A stretch of 25,812 nucleotides of DNA from MED-G20 sp038108155 (GCA_038108155.1 JAYNHP010000026.1:1-25812); one strand, 5' to 3'. Counted from the first letter of the stretch, positions 6,566 through 15,470 are shown. The notes: generated by a model not told the origin, from the letters alone. Made by a program: numbers and translations.

Positions 6566-7924
6566 ATGGATGTTAGCGTAAAGAAAATTGATTCCCTAAA
6601 TGCTGTTCTTACTGTAAAAATTTCGAACGAAGATTATAAAACTCCCTACGAGTCTTCTTTAAAAAATCATAGGAAACAAATGCAACTTCCAGGTTTTAGA
6701 AAAGGGCACGTTCCTACAAGCATTATCAAGAAAAAATACGGACCTTCAATTTTGGCTGAGGAAATTGACAAGTTACTCAACAAGTCAATTTACGATCACA
6801 TAACTGAAAACAAGCTTAATATTTTGGGGAATCCTCTTCCTATTGAAGACGAAAAAATAAAAATAGATTGGAACCAACCTTCAGACTTTGAATTTAAGTA
6901 TGAATTGGGATTAGCGCCAGATATTTTACCTGATTTGCCTGGAAGATTAAAGTACACAAAATACCAACCAAAAATTAATGAAGCACTAATTGACAAGCAA
7001 ATAGATGACTATGCAAGAAGATACGGAAAACTTACTAGTGTAAATAAAGCTGGTGAGAGAGATATGATTATGGCTAATTTCAAAGAATTAGACCAAAGCG
7101 GAAATATAGTTATTGATGGATTTAACCAAAGTTCTACAGTATCGTTGGAATTCATTACAGACAAAAAATCAAAGAAAAAACTTACAGGTTGTAAGCCTAC
7201 AGACACATTCCAACTAGATCCTAAGAAAATCTCAAGAGGAGAGGCAGATATGGCGGCAATGCTTGGAATTGATAAAGAAAAAGCGAAACATTATATAAAT
7301 GATGTTTTAATGACTGTTAATGAGATTAAAACTTTAGAGCCTGCAAATATTGATGCAGTACTTTTTGATAAAATATATGGTGCTGGGGAAGCTAAGAATG
7401 AGCAAGAGTTTAGAGCTAAGGTAAATGAAGACTTAAATAAAATGTTTGTTGTAGATATAGATAGACTTTTAAAAAATGAAATCTCTACAACTCTTATAAA
7501 AAAACTAAAAATTAAATTACCTGATAATTTTTTAAAAAAATGGATACTCTCTTCTAACAAAGAAGCAAAAAAAGAAGACATTGATAAAGAATATGATAGA
7601 TATGCGGAAGGTTTAAAATGGCAATTAATTGAAAATTTCATTATTAAAGATCAAGAATTAAAAGTAGATGGAGAGGAGTTATTAAATTTTACAATGGAGT
7701 TAATGGGTAATCAATATGTTCAATATGGAATGATGATTCCCGAAGAAGATGAATTGAAAAAAACAGCTCAAAAAGTGCTTTCAAATAACGATGAAGCTAG
7801 AAAAATCAACGATATGATCTACGATAAAAAAGTGATGGAATATCTTAAAAACACCTTGAAAATTAACGATAAGTTTATTTCTCATGAAGATTTTACTAAA
7901 AAGGTTGCAGAGCTGTCTCAATAA
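6566..7924 (+). CDS. tig: Trigger factor, ribosome-associated chaperone
   Basis: 452 residues. The ribosome-docking signature GFRKGHVP lies at 43-50 in the N-terminal domain, and the long helical C-terminal chaperone domain follows from about residue 265. Trigger factor binds beside the ribosomal exit tunnel and shelters nascent chains. The middle region (about 160-260), where E. coli has an FKBP-type prolyl isomerase, is recognisable only by position and GERDMIMANF; the usual FKBP active-site pattern is not evident, so isomerase activity is doubtful. The ATG at 6566 is preceded by an A-rich leader with no Shine-Dalgarno motif, as is normal for Bacteroidota. clpP follows 29 bp later, a common tig-clpP-clpX order linking folding and proteolysis. 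Confidence 0.94.
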   Translation: MDVSVKKIDSLNAVLTVKISNEDYKTPYESSLKNHRKQMQLPGFRKGHVPTSIIKKKYGPSILAEEIDKLLNKSIYDHITENKLNILGNPLPIEDEKIKIDWNQPSDFEFKYELGLAPDILPDLPGRLKYTKYQPKINEALIDKQIDDYARRYGKLTSVNKAGERDMIMANFKELDQSGNIVIDGFNQSSTVSLEFITDKKSKKKLTGCKPTDTFQLDPKKISRGEADMAAMLGIDKEKAKHYINDVLMTVNEIKTLEPANIDAVLFDKIYGAGEAKNEQEFRAKVNEDLNKMFVVDIDRLLKNEISTTLIKKLKIKLPDNFLKKWILSSNKEAKKEDIDKEYDRYAEGLKWQLIENFIIKDQELKVDGEELLNFTMELMGNQYVQYGMMIPEEDELKKTAQKVLSNNDEARKINDMIYDKKVMEYLKNTLKINDKFISHEDFTKKVAELSQ

Positions 7925-7953
7925 ATTCCTAACTTTAAATAAAGAAAAATATT

Positions 7954-8637
7954 ATGATTAACAGTAGTGAAGAGTTTAGAAAGTACGCCACAAAACACAT
8001 GGGAATATCCAGTTCTACCTTGGATAGTTATAGTTCAATATTACCAAACGTACCTGTTGGAATGACTCCAAATATTATTGAAGAAAGGCAAATGAATATT
8101 GCTGTAATGGATGTTTTTTCAAGATTAATGATGGATAGAATTATTTTTCTAGGAACTGCTATAGACGATTATGTGGCAAATATAATTACAGCCCAATTAC
8201 TTTTTTTAGAGTCCATTGATTCTAAAAGAGATATTCAAATTTATATTAATTCTCCAGGTGGTTCAGTTTACGCAGGTCTTGGCATCTATGATACCATGCA
8301 ATATATAAAACCAGATGTATCTACTATTTGTATAGGAATGGCCGCATCAATGGGGGCAGTGCTATTATGTGCTGGAGAAGATGGGAAAAGAACTGGACTG
8401 AAACACTCAAGAGTAATGATTCACCAACCGCTAGGTGGTGCACAAGGTCAAGCTTCAGACATAGAAATTACAGCTAGAGAAATACAGAAATTAAAGAAAG
8501 AACTTTACAACATTATCTCTCACCATACTAAAAAAGATTACGATACAGTTTGGAAAGATAGTGATAGAGACTACTGGATGACATCTCAAGAAGCAAAAGA
8601 TTATGGGATGATTGATGAAGTATTAACTAGAAAATAA
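7954..8637 (+). CDS. clpP: ATP-dependent Clp protease proteolytic subunit
   Basis: 227 residues. The serine protease triad is present with the spacing of E. coli ClpP: Ser132 in GMAASMGA, His157 in HSRVMIHQP, and Asp206 in SDRDYWMT. INSPGGSVYAGLGIYDTM (98-115) is the conserved substrate-groove and oligomer region. ClpP forms a 14-mer that degrades proteins fed by ClpX. The N-terminus is about 20 residues longer than the mature E. coli enzyme and may be processed as in other ClpPs. The clpX start is 3 bp after the clpP stop, so the two are co-transcribed. Confidence 0.96.
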   Translation: MINSSEEFRKYATKHMGISSSTLDSYSSILPNVPVGMTPNIIEERQMNIAVMDVFSRLMMDRIIFLGTAIDDYVANIITAQLLFLESIDSKRDIQIYINSPGGSVYAGLGIYDTMQYIKPDVSTICIGMAASMGAVLLCAGEDGKRTGLKHSRVMIHQPLGGAQGQASDIEITAREIQKLKKELYNIISHHTKKDYDTVWKDSDRDYWMTSQEAKDYGMIDEVLTRK

Positions 8638-8640
8638 ACT

Positions 8641-9879
8641 ATGTCAAAAACTTCAGAAGATAGTATAAGATGCTCATTTTGTGGTAGAGAAAAGAAAGAG
8701 GTAAATGTACTTATTGCCGGAATAACTGGTCACATTTGTGATTCTTGTATCACTCAAGCTCATTTAATAGTTAAAGAAGAAGGTGGAATAAAATCTAAAA
8801 ATGAAATTGAGAATACTCTTAAACTTCTTACTCCAAAAGAGATTGTAGAAAATTTAGGACAGCATGTAATTGGACAAGATGAAGCTAAGAAAGTATTGTC
8901 TGTTGCTGTTTACAATCACTACAAAAGATTAACTCAAAAAAATAAAACCAATGACAATATTGAGATAGAAAAATCTAATATTATTATGGTTGGTGAAACT
9001 GGAACTGGAAAGACACTACTTGCAAAAACTATTGCTAACCTTTTAAAAGTACCATTTTGTATTGCTGATGCTACAGTTCTTACTGAAGCTGGCTATGTTG
9101 GTGAAGATGTTGAAAGTATTCTTTCAAGATTACTTCAAGCGGCAGACTACAATGTTGAAGCGGCAGAAAGAGGAATAGTTTTTATAGATGAAATTGATAA
9201 AGTCGCTAGAAAAAGTGACAATCCATCGATAACAAGAGATGTATCAGGAGAAGGTGTACAACAAGCAATGCTCAAGCTTTTAGAAGGTGCAATAGTTAAT
9301 GTTCCACCACAAGGTGGCAGAAAGCATCCTGAACAAAAAATGATTCAAATTGACACCAAAAATATACTTTTCATCTGCGGTGGAGCTTTTGATGGAATTT
9401 CTAAAATAATCCAAAGAAGGGTAAAAAGTCAGTCTATTGGATTTAATACCTTATCTGATGCGAATTTTAACGATGAGAAAATACTATCCAATGTCAATCA
9501 ACTTGATGTCAAAAAATATGGATTAATCCCAGAACTTATTGGAAGATTTCCAGTTCTAACCTATCTCCATCCGCTAAGTGAAGAAACCTTATTGAGTATT
9601 TTAACAGAACCGAAAAATGCGCTTACTAAACAGTATGTCAAATTATTTGAAATGGATGAAATAAATCTAATTATAAAGAAAGAGGTTTTAGATTTTATTG
9701 TTCAAAAAGCAATGCTTTTAAATTTAGGTGCTAGAGGTTTAAGATCCATTTGCGAAGCAATTCTTACAGATTCCATGTTTAATGCTCCAGATCAAAAAAT
9801 AAAGAAATTAGTTATTGATTTGTCCTATGCTGAAAAACAGTTTTCAAAATCAAAAATTAGCAAACTTAAAGTAGCCTAA
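8641..9879 (+). CDS. clpX: ATP-dependent Clp protease ATP-binding subunit ClpX
   Basis: 412 residues, normal length. The N-terminal zinc-binding domain has Cys11, Cys14, Cys33 and Cys36. Walker A is GETGTGKT at 118-125, a variant of the common GPTGSGKT. The pore loop GYVGED starts at 151, Walker B IVFIDEID is at 179-186, and the sensor 2 arginine is in GARGLR (363-368). The IGF tripeptide at 266-268 is the loop that docks onto ClpP. ClpX unfolds tagged substrates and passes them to ClpP encoded just upstream. Its stop codon overlaps the stop of the convergent folA gene by 3 bp. Confidence 0.97.
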   Translation: MSKTSEDSIRCSFCGREKKEVNVLIAGITGHICDSCITQAHLIVKEEGGIKSKNEIENTLKLLTPKEIVENLGQHVIGQDEAKKVLSVAVYNHYKRLTQKNKTNDNIEIEKSNIIMVGETGTGKTLLAKTIANLLKVPFCIADATVLTEAGYVGEDVESILSRLLQAADYNVEAAERGIVFIDEIDKVARKSDNPSITRDVSGEGVQQAMLKLLEGAIVNVPPQGGRKHPEQKMIQIDTKNILFICGGAFDGISKIIQRRVKSQSIGFNTLSDANFNDEKILSNVNQLDVKKYGLIPELIGRFPVLTYLHPLSEETLLSILTEPKNALTKQYVKLFEMDEINLIIKKEVLDFIVQKAMLLNLGARGLRSICEAILTDSMFNAPDQKIKKLVIDLSYAEKQFSKSKISKLKVA

Positions 9880-10385
9880 ATTAATTTATCATAAACCATT
9901 ATTTTAAAGTCATGAGGATTGACCTCATCTTTGTTATGAACAAGAATTTCGGACGATTTCCAAGATTCATAATTAACTTCTGGGAAAAAAGTATCTCCAT
10001 CAAAATGTTCGTCAATATGGGTTATATACATTCTATCTATCAATCCTTTTTCTAAGAATTTTTTATAAATTTCCCCACCTCCTATAACAAATACTTCTTT
10101 GTTTTCAATATTATTGAGAACTTCTAAACTTTCACCAATGCTATTGACTACAATACAACCCTCTGCTTTATAAGACTTATTTCTAGTAATAATAACATTT
10201 TTTCTGTTTTTTAATGGTCTATATTTTTTTGGAATACTTTCATAATTTTTCCTTCCCATTATTACCACAGTATCCATGGTTGTATCCATAAAAAATTTCA
10301 TGTCTTTTGGGAGGTGCCAAATTAATTGATTATTTTTTCCAATAACTTGGTTTTTGCCGATAGCCACTATTATAGAAATAATCAT
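9876..10385 (-). CDS. folA: Dihydrofolate reductase
   Basis: 169 residues. Typical DHFR order: IISIIVAIGKNQVIGKNNQLIWHLPKD (2-28, with the Trp-His-Leu-Pro active-site block and the acidic residue in the next helix), VIMGRKNYESIP (41-52), ITRNKSY, VFVIGGGEIYKKFL (98-111), and a C-terminal FPEV/W/S pattern. It reduces dihydrofolate with NADPH to regenerate the cofactor consumed by thymidylate synthase. Its ATG overlaps the thyA stop (ATGA), so the two are translationally coupled. It ends inside the clpX stop region on the opposite strand. Confidence 0.95.
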   Translation of the reverse strand: MIISIIVAIGKNQVIGKNNQLIWHLPKDMKFFMDTTMDTVVIMGRKNYESIPKKYRPLKNRKNVIITRNKSYKAEGCIVVNSIGESLEVLNNIENKEVFVIGGGEIYKKFLEKGLIDRMYITHIDEHFDGDTFFPEVNYESWKSSEILVHNKDEVNPHDFKIMVYDKLI

Positions 10386-11206
10386 ACGGAAACAGCTGCT
10401 TTTATATGTGGATGTGGATCATAATTAATTAACTCAAAATCTTCATACTTAAAGTCGTTGATATTTGTTATTTTCGGATTAATCTTCATTGTAGGAAGAC
10501 TACGAAAATCTCTAGATAATTGCTCTTTTGCTTGTTGCAGATGATTATTGTACAAATGAACATCCCCAAAGGTATGAATGAAATCTCCAACCTCTAAATT
10601 AGTTACTTGAGCAATCATCATGGTAAATAAAGCGTAAGATGCTATGTTAAATGGAACACCAAGAAAAGTATCAGCACTTCTTTGGTACAATTGACAAGAT
10701 AATTTTCCTTCAGATACATAAAATTGAAAAAAAGCATGACAAGGAGGCAAAGCAGCTTTCCCATTGGCAACATTTGTAGAGAAACTCTCAGAAGTATCTG
10801 GAAGAACACTTGGATTCCATGCAGATACAATCATTCTTCTACTATTAGGGTTATTTTTAATTTGATCAATTAAAATACTAATTTGATCCACTCCGTCTGA
10901 GTTCCAGTTTCTCCACTGATGCCCATAAACCGGACCTAAATCACCATTTTCATCAGACCAAGCGTCCCATATTTTAACATTATTTTCTTTTAAATACTTG
11001 GTGTTTGTTTCTCCTTTTATAAACCAAAGTAATTCGTGAATTATAGATTTTAAATGAAGTTTTTTTGTGGTTAGAAGCGGAAAGCCATCTGAAAGATCAA
11101 ACCTCATTTGATATCCAAATGTACTTAGGGTTCCAGTTCCGGTTCTATCTCCTTTTTGAACACCTTTTTCAAGAATATGGGATAATAATTTATGGTATTG
11201 TTTCAT
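10382..11206 (-). CDS. thyA: Thymidylate synthase
   Basis: 274 residues from the ATG at 11206. MKQYHKLLSHILEKG aligns with the start of E. coli ThyA, so the longer frame from 11245 is not used. It has RTGTGTLSTFGYQMRF (21-36), IIHELLWF, the catalytic Cys156 in PPCHAFFQFYV, and CQLYQRSADTFLGVPFNIASYA. A short insert before the catalytic block (about 134-151) explains the extra ten residues compared with E. coli. It converts dUMP to dTMP using methylene-tetrahydrofolate, producing the dihydrofolate that the overlapping folA gene recycles. Confidence 0.96.
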   Translation of the reverse strand: MKQYHKLLSHILEKGVQKGDRTGTGTLSTFGYQMRFDLSDGFPLLTTKKLHLKSIIHELLWFIKGETNTKYLKENNVKIWDAWSDENGDLGPVYGHQWRNWNSDGVDQISILIDQIKNNPNSRRMIVSAWNPSVLPDTSESFSTNVANGKAALPPCHAFFQFYVSEGKLSCQLYQRSADTFLGVPFNIASYALFTMMIAQVTNLEVGDFIHTFGDVHLYNNHLQQAKEQLSRDFRSLPTMKINPKITNINDFKYEDFELINYDPHPHIKAAVSV

Positions 11207-11282
11207 AAAGATTTTGTGCTTTAAAAATAGAATGTATTTATTCAAAAATTAAGAAATGATTTAAAAACTTATCAACGAAAAG

Positions 11283-12596
11283 TTAATAAGTCATCCCAAC
11301 GATTGTAGCAGATAAAAGAGAGGCCAATGTTCCTGCTAATAAAGCCTTCATTCCTAATTCGGAAAGGAGTTTTCTTTTACCAGGAGCTAGAGAACCAATT
11401 CCTCCAATTTGGATACCAATTGAAGCAAAGTTAGCAAAACCACATAGCATGTAAGTAGCCATTGTTATGGATTTCTCTTGCGCAAAAGATCCAGTGGATT
11501 TTAAATCTCCAAGGCTTATGTAACCGATAAACTCTGTCATTATTAATTTTTCGCCAATTAATCTTCCAACAATCGTAATATCCTCACTACATACACCCAA
11601 AAGCCACATTAAAGGAGCAAAAATATAGCCCAATATAACCTGAAGTGAAAGCTCCGAAAATTGACCATTGCTAAAATCATTAATAAGAGAATTTAGTCCT
11701 GTAAAAGAGCCTATTTTTAATAGTATAAAATTACCCATTGCAAGAAAAGCTATAAAGACTAAAAGCATGGAAGCAACATTCACTGCTAGTTTCAGTCCTT
11801 CCACAGTTCCATTTGAAATAGAATCTAAAACATTACTACCTATTTTCTCTTTAGAAACTTCGACATTTGAATCAATTTCTTGGGTTTGGGGAATTAGAAT
11901 TTTAGAAATAATTACAGCACCAGGCGCAGCCATGAAAGAAGCTGCCAATAAATGCTTTGCAAATATTAATCTTTCAATAGGATCGTCTCCTCCTAAAAAT
12001 GCGATGTAAGCTGCAAGAACTCCACCAGCCAGAGTAGCCATTCCTCCGGTCATTACCAAAAGTAATTCAGATCTTGACATTTTTGCCAAATAAGCTTTAA
12101 TCATTAGTGGAGATTCTGTTTGTCCTAAAAAAATATTTCCCGCAACTGAAAGACTTTCAGCACCTGAAAGATTTAAAACTTTGGTCATTATTAAAGCAAA
12201 ATAATATACTATTTTTTGGATTACCCCCATATAAAACAATAAACTCGTTAAAGCTGAAAAAAAGATAATGGTAGGTAAAACTTGAAACGCAAAGAGAAAT
12301 CCATGTTTTTCTGTATCTAAAAAAGAGCCAAATAGAAAGTCAGCTCCAGCTTTACTAAAATCAAGAATAGCAACAAACATCTTTCCTAAAAGTTGAAAAC
12401 CTAATCTGAAATATTCAAGAAAAGAAACCCCAAAAGGATTTAAAATTAAAAATGCTAAAACAATTTGAAACAAAAGTCCAATGCCAACTATTTTCCAGGG
12501 TATTTTCGACTTATTCTCACTAAATAAAAAGGCTATTGAAACAACAATTGCAATGCCAATTACACCTCTTAAAATAGAAACCAAAGAAATATCCAA
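11283..12596 (-). CDS. nupC: Concentrative nucleoside transporter (NupC/CNT family)
   Basis: 437 residues with about ten membrane segments. Family marks include GNIFLGQTESPLMIKAY, TGGMATLAGGVLAAY, SFMAAPGAVIISKIL and ICGFANFASIGIQIGG-like sequence near the C-terminus (LCGFANFASIGIQIGGIGSL). CNT proteins import nucleosides using a sodium or proton gradient; the ion is not decided here. It starts 4 bp after the lipoprotein gene stop, so it belongs to the nuclease-lipoprotein-transporter run. With thyA and folA 76 bp downstream, the context points to nucleoside uptake and thymidylate supply. Confidence 0.92.
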   Translation of the reverse strand: MDISLVSILRGVIGIAIVVSIAFLFSENKSKIPWKIVGIGLLFQIVLAFLILNPFGVSFLEYFRLGFQLLGKMFVAILDFSKAGADFLFGSFLDTEKHGFLFAFQVLPTIIFFSALTSLLFYMGVIQKIVYYFALIMTKVLNLSGAESLSVAGNIFLGQTESPLMIKAYLAKMSRSELLLVMTGGMATLAGGVLAAYIAFLGGDDPIERLIFAKHLLAASFMAAPGAVIISKILIPQTQEIDSNVEVSKEKIGSNVLDSISNGTVEGLKLAVNVASMLLVFIAFLAMGNFILLKIGSFTGLNSLINDFSNGQFSELSLQVILGYIFAPLMWLLGVCSEDITIVGRLIGEKLIMTEFIGYISLGDLKSTGSFAQEKSITMATYMLCGFANFASIGIQIGGIGSLAPGKRKLLSELGMKALLAGTLASLLSATIVGMTY

Positions 12597-12600
12597 AATA

Positions 12601-13107
12601 TTAATTTACTTTATTATAGGTATGAAAATCTCCATCAATTTGAAGGATTAATTGGTCTAAGTTAACAGAAATAATTTTCATTTTATATTTTACTTTTTCC
12701 GGAACAACGAATCCCTCTTTAATAGTAGCAATTTTTTGATCTCCATTTTGAAGAACAATAGAAGAATTTCCATTTATGTCATTAACAACAAACATAGAAT
12801 CAATGTAAGTTTTTGATTCTGGAATATTTTCAAATAATAATATAGAATCATCAAGTAACCAAGACCCTTTGACACCATCAATAGAGAATTGTCTTTTATT
12901 ACTTTTTTTAGTCAATTTCATGGTGTACTTTTCGTCAACTGGGACGGTTGAGATTTTTTGGTCCTTGAACTCTATATAATCAATTTCCCAAAATCCTATT
13001 AATTTGCTTTCTATAGAATTTGAGCAACCTGTTAATACAAGGTTTAAAGTCCAATAAAAAATTAGCGCTGTGAAAGTTTTAGTTTTCTTTTCTTTTGTTA
13101 ATTTCAT
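12601..13107 (-). CDS. Hypothetical lipoprotein
   Basis: 168 residues from the ATG at 13107, chosen because it gives a compact lipoprotein signal: a Lys-rich start, a hydrophobic stretch FTALIFYWTLNLVLTGC and a lipobox LTGC with Cys28. The frame stays open to an ATG at 13146, but that start would sit deeper in the upstream gene. Even with the shorter start, the gene overlaps the last 29 bp of the nuclease gene in another frame. The mature part opens with SKLIGFWEIDYIEFKDQKI and then repeated beta-strand-like segments, reminiscent of small lipocalin-like Bacteroidota lipoproteins; this is a guess from pattern. No enzyme motif is visible. nupC follows 4 bp later. Confidence 0.72.
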   Translation of the reverse strand: MKLTKEKKTKTFTALIFYWTLNLVLTGCSNSIESKLIGFWEIDYIEFKDQKISTVPVDEKYTMKLTKKSNKRQFSIDGVKGSWLLDDSILLFENIPESKTYIDSMFVVNDINGNSSIVLQNGDQKIATIKEGFVVPEKVKYKMKIISVNLDQLILQIDGDFHTYNKVN

Positions 13108-13672
13108 CTCTAAATCTTGAAGCTGCTTCGTAATCTTCATTGTCAATTGATTTTTTTAGATGCTTTTTGAGTTCTTTAAGACTCATTCTTTCAGTAGGGT
13201 TTTTAGTGATTTCTTCTAAGTTTATCTCAGAATTAATCTCCTCCAAGTCTTCCGCATCATCGTCATCTAAAATAATACCTGCAGAACTTAAGACAAATTC
13301 AAAAGTATAAATAGGACATTCAAATCTAACAGCTAAAGCAATAGCATCCGAAGTTCTAGAATCAATTTCCACTTCTTTTCCTTCTTGCTCACAAATTAGT
13401 TTTGCAAAAAAAATTCCTTCTACTAAATTGTAAATAATTACTTCTACTAAGTTTATATTAAAATGGTCGGAAAAATTTTTAAATAGGTCGTGAGTTAAAG
13501 GTCTGCTTGGTGTCATTTTTTCTAACTCAATTGCTATAGCTTGAGCTTCAAATCCACCAATAATAATTGGTAGTCTTCTTTTGCCAATCACTTCACAAAG
13601 AACCAAAGCATAAGCCCCAGACTGAGTTTGACTGTAGGACAATCCGGCAATATCTAACTTGATTTTATCCAT
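13079..13672 (-). CDS. Bifunctional nuclease (BFN/DUF151) with C-terminal UVR motif
   Basis: 197 residues. Residues 1 to about 135 form the BFN (DUF151) domain: GLSYSQTQSGAYALVL, RRLPIIIGGFEAQAIAIEL, RPLTHDLF and IDSRTSDAIALAVRF. An acidic linker (about 136-160) leads to LKELKKHLKKSIDNEDYEAA at 165-184, a UvrB/UvrC-type helical hairpin. A plant member of this family was described as a dual DNase/RNase, hence the name; the bacterial role is poorly known. It lies 61 bp after etfA, and the coding end of the UVR motif doubles as the start of the lipoprotein gene. Confidence 0.9.
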   Translation of the reverse strand: MDKIKLDIAGLSYSQTQSGAYALVLCEVIGKRRLPIIIGGFEAQAIAIELEKMTPSRPLTHDLFKNFSDHFNINLVEVIIYNLVEGIFFAKLICEQEGKEVEIDSRTSDAIALAVRFECPIYTFEFVLSSAGIILDDDDAEDLEEINSEINLEEITKNPTERMSLKELKKHLKKSIDNEDYEAASRFRDEINKRKEN

Positions 13673-13733
13673 ATAAAAATAAACGTAAACCTACATTTTG
13701 AGTTAAATATAAAGATAACTAAATATTAAGAAA

Positions 13734-14681
13734 TTATCTTTGTGAAGCTTTAAAATTGTTGATTGCCGCAGTTAATTTTGGCAAGACTTCAAAAGCATCT
13801 CCAACTACACCGTAATCTGCAGCCTTAAAAAATGGTGCTTCTGGATCTGTATTAATAACAACAATAACCTTACTTCCGTTTACACCAGCTAAATGTTGAA
13901 TAGCTCCAGAAATACCTGCAGCAATATAAAGGTTAGGTCTGATAGCAACACCAGTTTGACCAACATGTTCGTGATGAGGCCTCCATCCAATATCTGCAAC
14001 AGGTCTAGAACATGCTGTAGTAGCACCTAATGAAAGTGCTAAATCTTCAACTATTCCCCAATTCTCAGGGCCTTTCAATCCTCTGCCAGCAGAAACTACA
14101 AGTTCTGCTTCAGGTAATGGTATACCGTCACCTAATGGTTTTAAGTCCACAGACTTAATTCTTCCATTTCCTAAATCCTCCTCGAACTCTGAAACAGATG
14201 CATCGACTTTATTTTCTATCGGTTGAATAGAATTTGGAAGTATAGATATAACTTTTTTATCTGAGTGGACACAGACGTATGCAATTGCTTTTCCAGAATA
14301 AACATTGGTTTTTACTGTAAAATCAGCTGAGGCTTCCGGTAAGGAAATAGCTCCTGAAACATGTCCTGCTTCTAATTTTGCTGCAACCCTTGGTCCAATA
14401 GATTTTCCTGTTTGGTCTTGAGAAAGAAGGATAAATTCTGCATCAAGCTTATCAACTGCTTTTAAGATAAGTTTAGAAATAACTTGGTCATTTGGTTCAT
14501 TAATCTTTCTGTAGACTAAAATATTCTTAGCACCATAATCTCCCATTTCCAAAAGAACTTCGTTAGTTGCATTTCCGTATGTAACTACATTAACTTCGCC
14601 TAAATTCTTTCCGTAAGTAATGGCTTCCTTGGCAGCCTTACTTAATTTATTTTTAATTTCAACAAATACTAATACTGACAT
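13734..14681 (-). CDS. etfA: Electron transfer flavoprotein alpha subunit
   Basis: 315 residues, normal size. The N-terminal domain resembles adenine-nucleotide alpha-hydrolase folds. The C-terminal FAD domain is complete: SAGRG (197-201), GATTACSRPVAD (219-230), GQTG (241-244), GISGAIQH (256-263), INTDPEAPFF (276-285) and DYGVVGD. With the beta subunit it accepts electrons from acyl-CoA and other dehydrogenases and hands them to the quinone pool. It starts 2 bp after the etfB stop, so the heterodimer partners are co-translated. Confidence 0.95.
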   Translation of the reverse strand: MSVLVFVEIKNKLSKAAKEAITYGKNLGEVNVVTYGNATNEVLLEMGDYGAKNILVYRKINEPNDQVISKLILKAVDKLDAEFILLSQDQTGKSIGPRVAAKLEAGHVSGAISLPEASADFTVKTNVYSGKAIAYVCVHSDKKVISILPNSIQPIENKVDASVSEFEEDLGNGRIKSVDLKPLGDGIPLPEAELVVSAGRGLKGPENWGIVEDLALSLGATTACSRPVADIGWRPHHEHVGQTGVAIRPNLYIAAGISGAIQHLAGVNGSKVIVVINTDPEAPFFKAADYGVVGDAFEVLPKLTAAINNFKASQR

Positions 14682-14683
14682 AA

Positions 14684-15424
14684 TTAAATAACTTTTGATT
14701 CATTGTGTAATAACTCTACTAATTCATCCATACTTTCCGGATCTAAATATTTACAACCTGTTTTTGGGGCAGGTAATTCAAATTTAACTACTGATGTCAA
14801 TTTGTCATGATCTGTAGGTGCTATGACATTTAAAGGTTTTGTTCGAGCTGCCATGATTCCTCTCATGTTGGGAATTCTTTGTTCTGCCATTCCCTTAGAT
14901 GCGCTTAAAACAAATGGGAAATCAACTTCAACAACCTCTATTCCTCCTTGTACATCTCTTTCTAAAGTTGCTTGAGTACCATTAACGTCCAGCTTATTTG
15001 CCAAAGAGACAAAAGGCATGTCAAGTAATTCTGCAAGCATTCCGCCAATTTGAGCTCCATTATAATTAATAGTCTCTTTTCCTGTCATTACAATATCATA
15101 ATTTTCATTTTTTGCATACTCAGAGATTTGTTTAGCTACAAAAAATGAATCTGTTGGATCTGCATCAATTCTAACAGCGTCGTTTGCTCCAATAGCAAGC
15201 GCTTTTCTGATGGTTGGATCATCTGAAGATGTTCCAACTGTTATTGTGGTTACAGTTCCGCCACTTGCCTCAACTAATTCCAAAGCTCTAACTAGAGCAT
15301 ACCACTCGTCGTAAGGATTTACAATATACTGTACTCCATTTTCATCAAATTTTGTATTGTTATCTACAAAATTTATTTTGCTTGTAGTATCTGGCACTTT
15401 ACTAATACATACTAATATTTTCAT
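14684..15424 (-). CDS. etfB: Electron transfer flavoprotein beta subunit
   Basis: 246 residues, normal for ETF beta. It begins MKILVCISKVPDTTSKI, followed by VNPYDEWYALVRALEL, a stretch TVTTITVG, then ADPTDSFFVAKQI and VMTGKETINYNGAQIGGMLAELL, all standard ETF beta blocks. DFPFVLSASKGMAEQRIPNMRGIM (about 184-207) is the well-conserved recognition region. It binds AMP and pairs with EtfA encoded directly after it. It is first in the minus-strand run and divergent from pdhB. Confidence 0.95.
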   Translation of the reverse strand: MKILVCISKVPDTTSKINFVDNNTKFDENGVQYIVNPYDEWYALVRALELVEASGGTVTTITVGTSSDDPTIRKALAIGANDAVRIDADPTDSFFVAKQISEYAKNENYDIVMTGKETINYNGAQIGGMLAELLDMPFVSLANKLDVNGTQATLERDVQGGIEVVEVDFPFVLSASKGMAEQRIPNMRGIMAARTKPLNVIAPTDHDKLTSVVKFELPAPKTGCKYLDPESMDELVELLHNESKVI

Positions 15425-15442
15425 TTAAAAAGATTTATTTAA

Positions 15443-15470
15443 TAAAGTTAAATAATTCTATATATAACAA
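15443..15470 (-). promoter_or_regulatory. Candidate etfB promoter
   Basis: On the minus strand, TTG (15470-15468) is followed after 17 bp by TAACTTTA (15450-15443), one base off the TAnnTTTG consensus. The box ends 18 bp before the etfB ATG. Confidence 0.35.

Noticed and set aside
7291..7641. Open frame opposite to tig, and similar long frames opposite other genes
   Set aside because: They are antisense to clear protein families, have no recognisable motifs, and arise from low-GC codon use.
9876..9879. Overlap of clpX and folA as a sign of a frameshift
   Set aside because: Both proteins are full length with intact C-termini; convergent stops simply share bases.
11207..11245. Longer N-terminus for thymidylate synthase
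   Set aside because: MKQYHKLL aligns directly with the start of E. coli ThyA; the upstream 13 residues are unlike the family.
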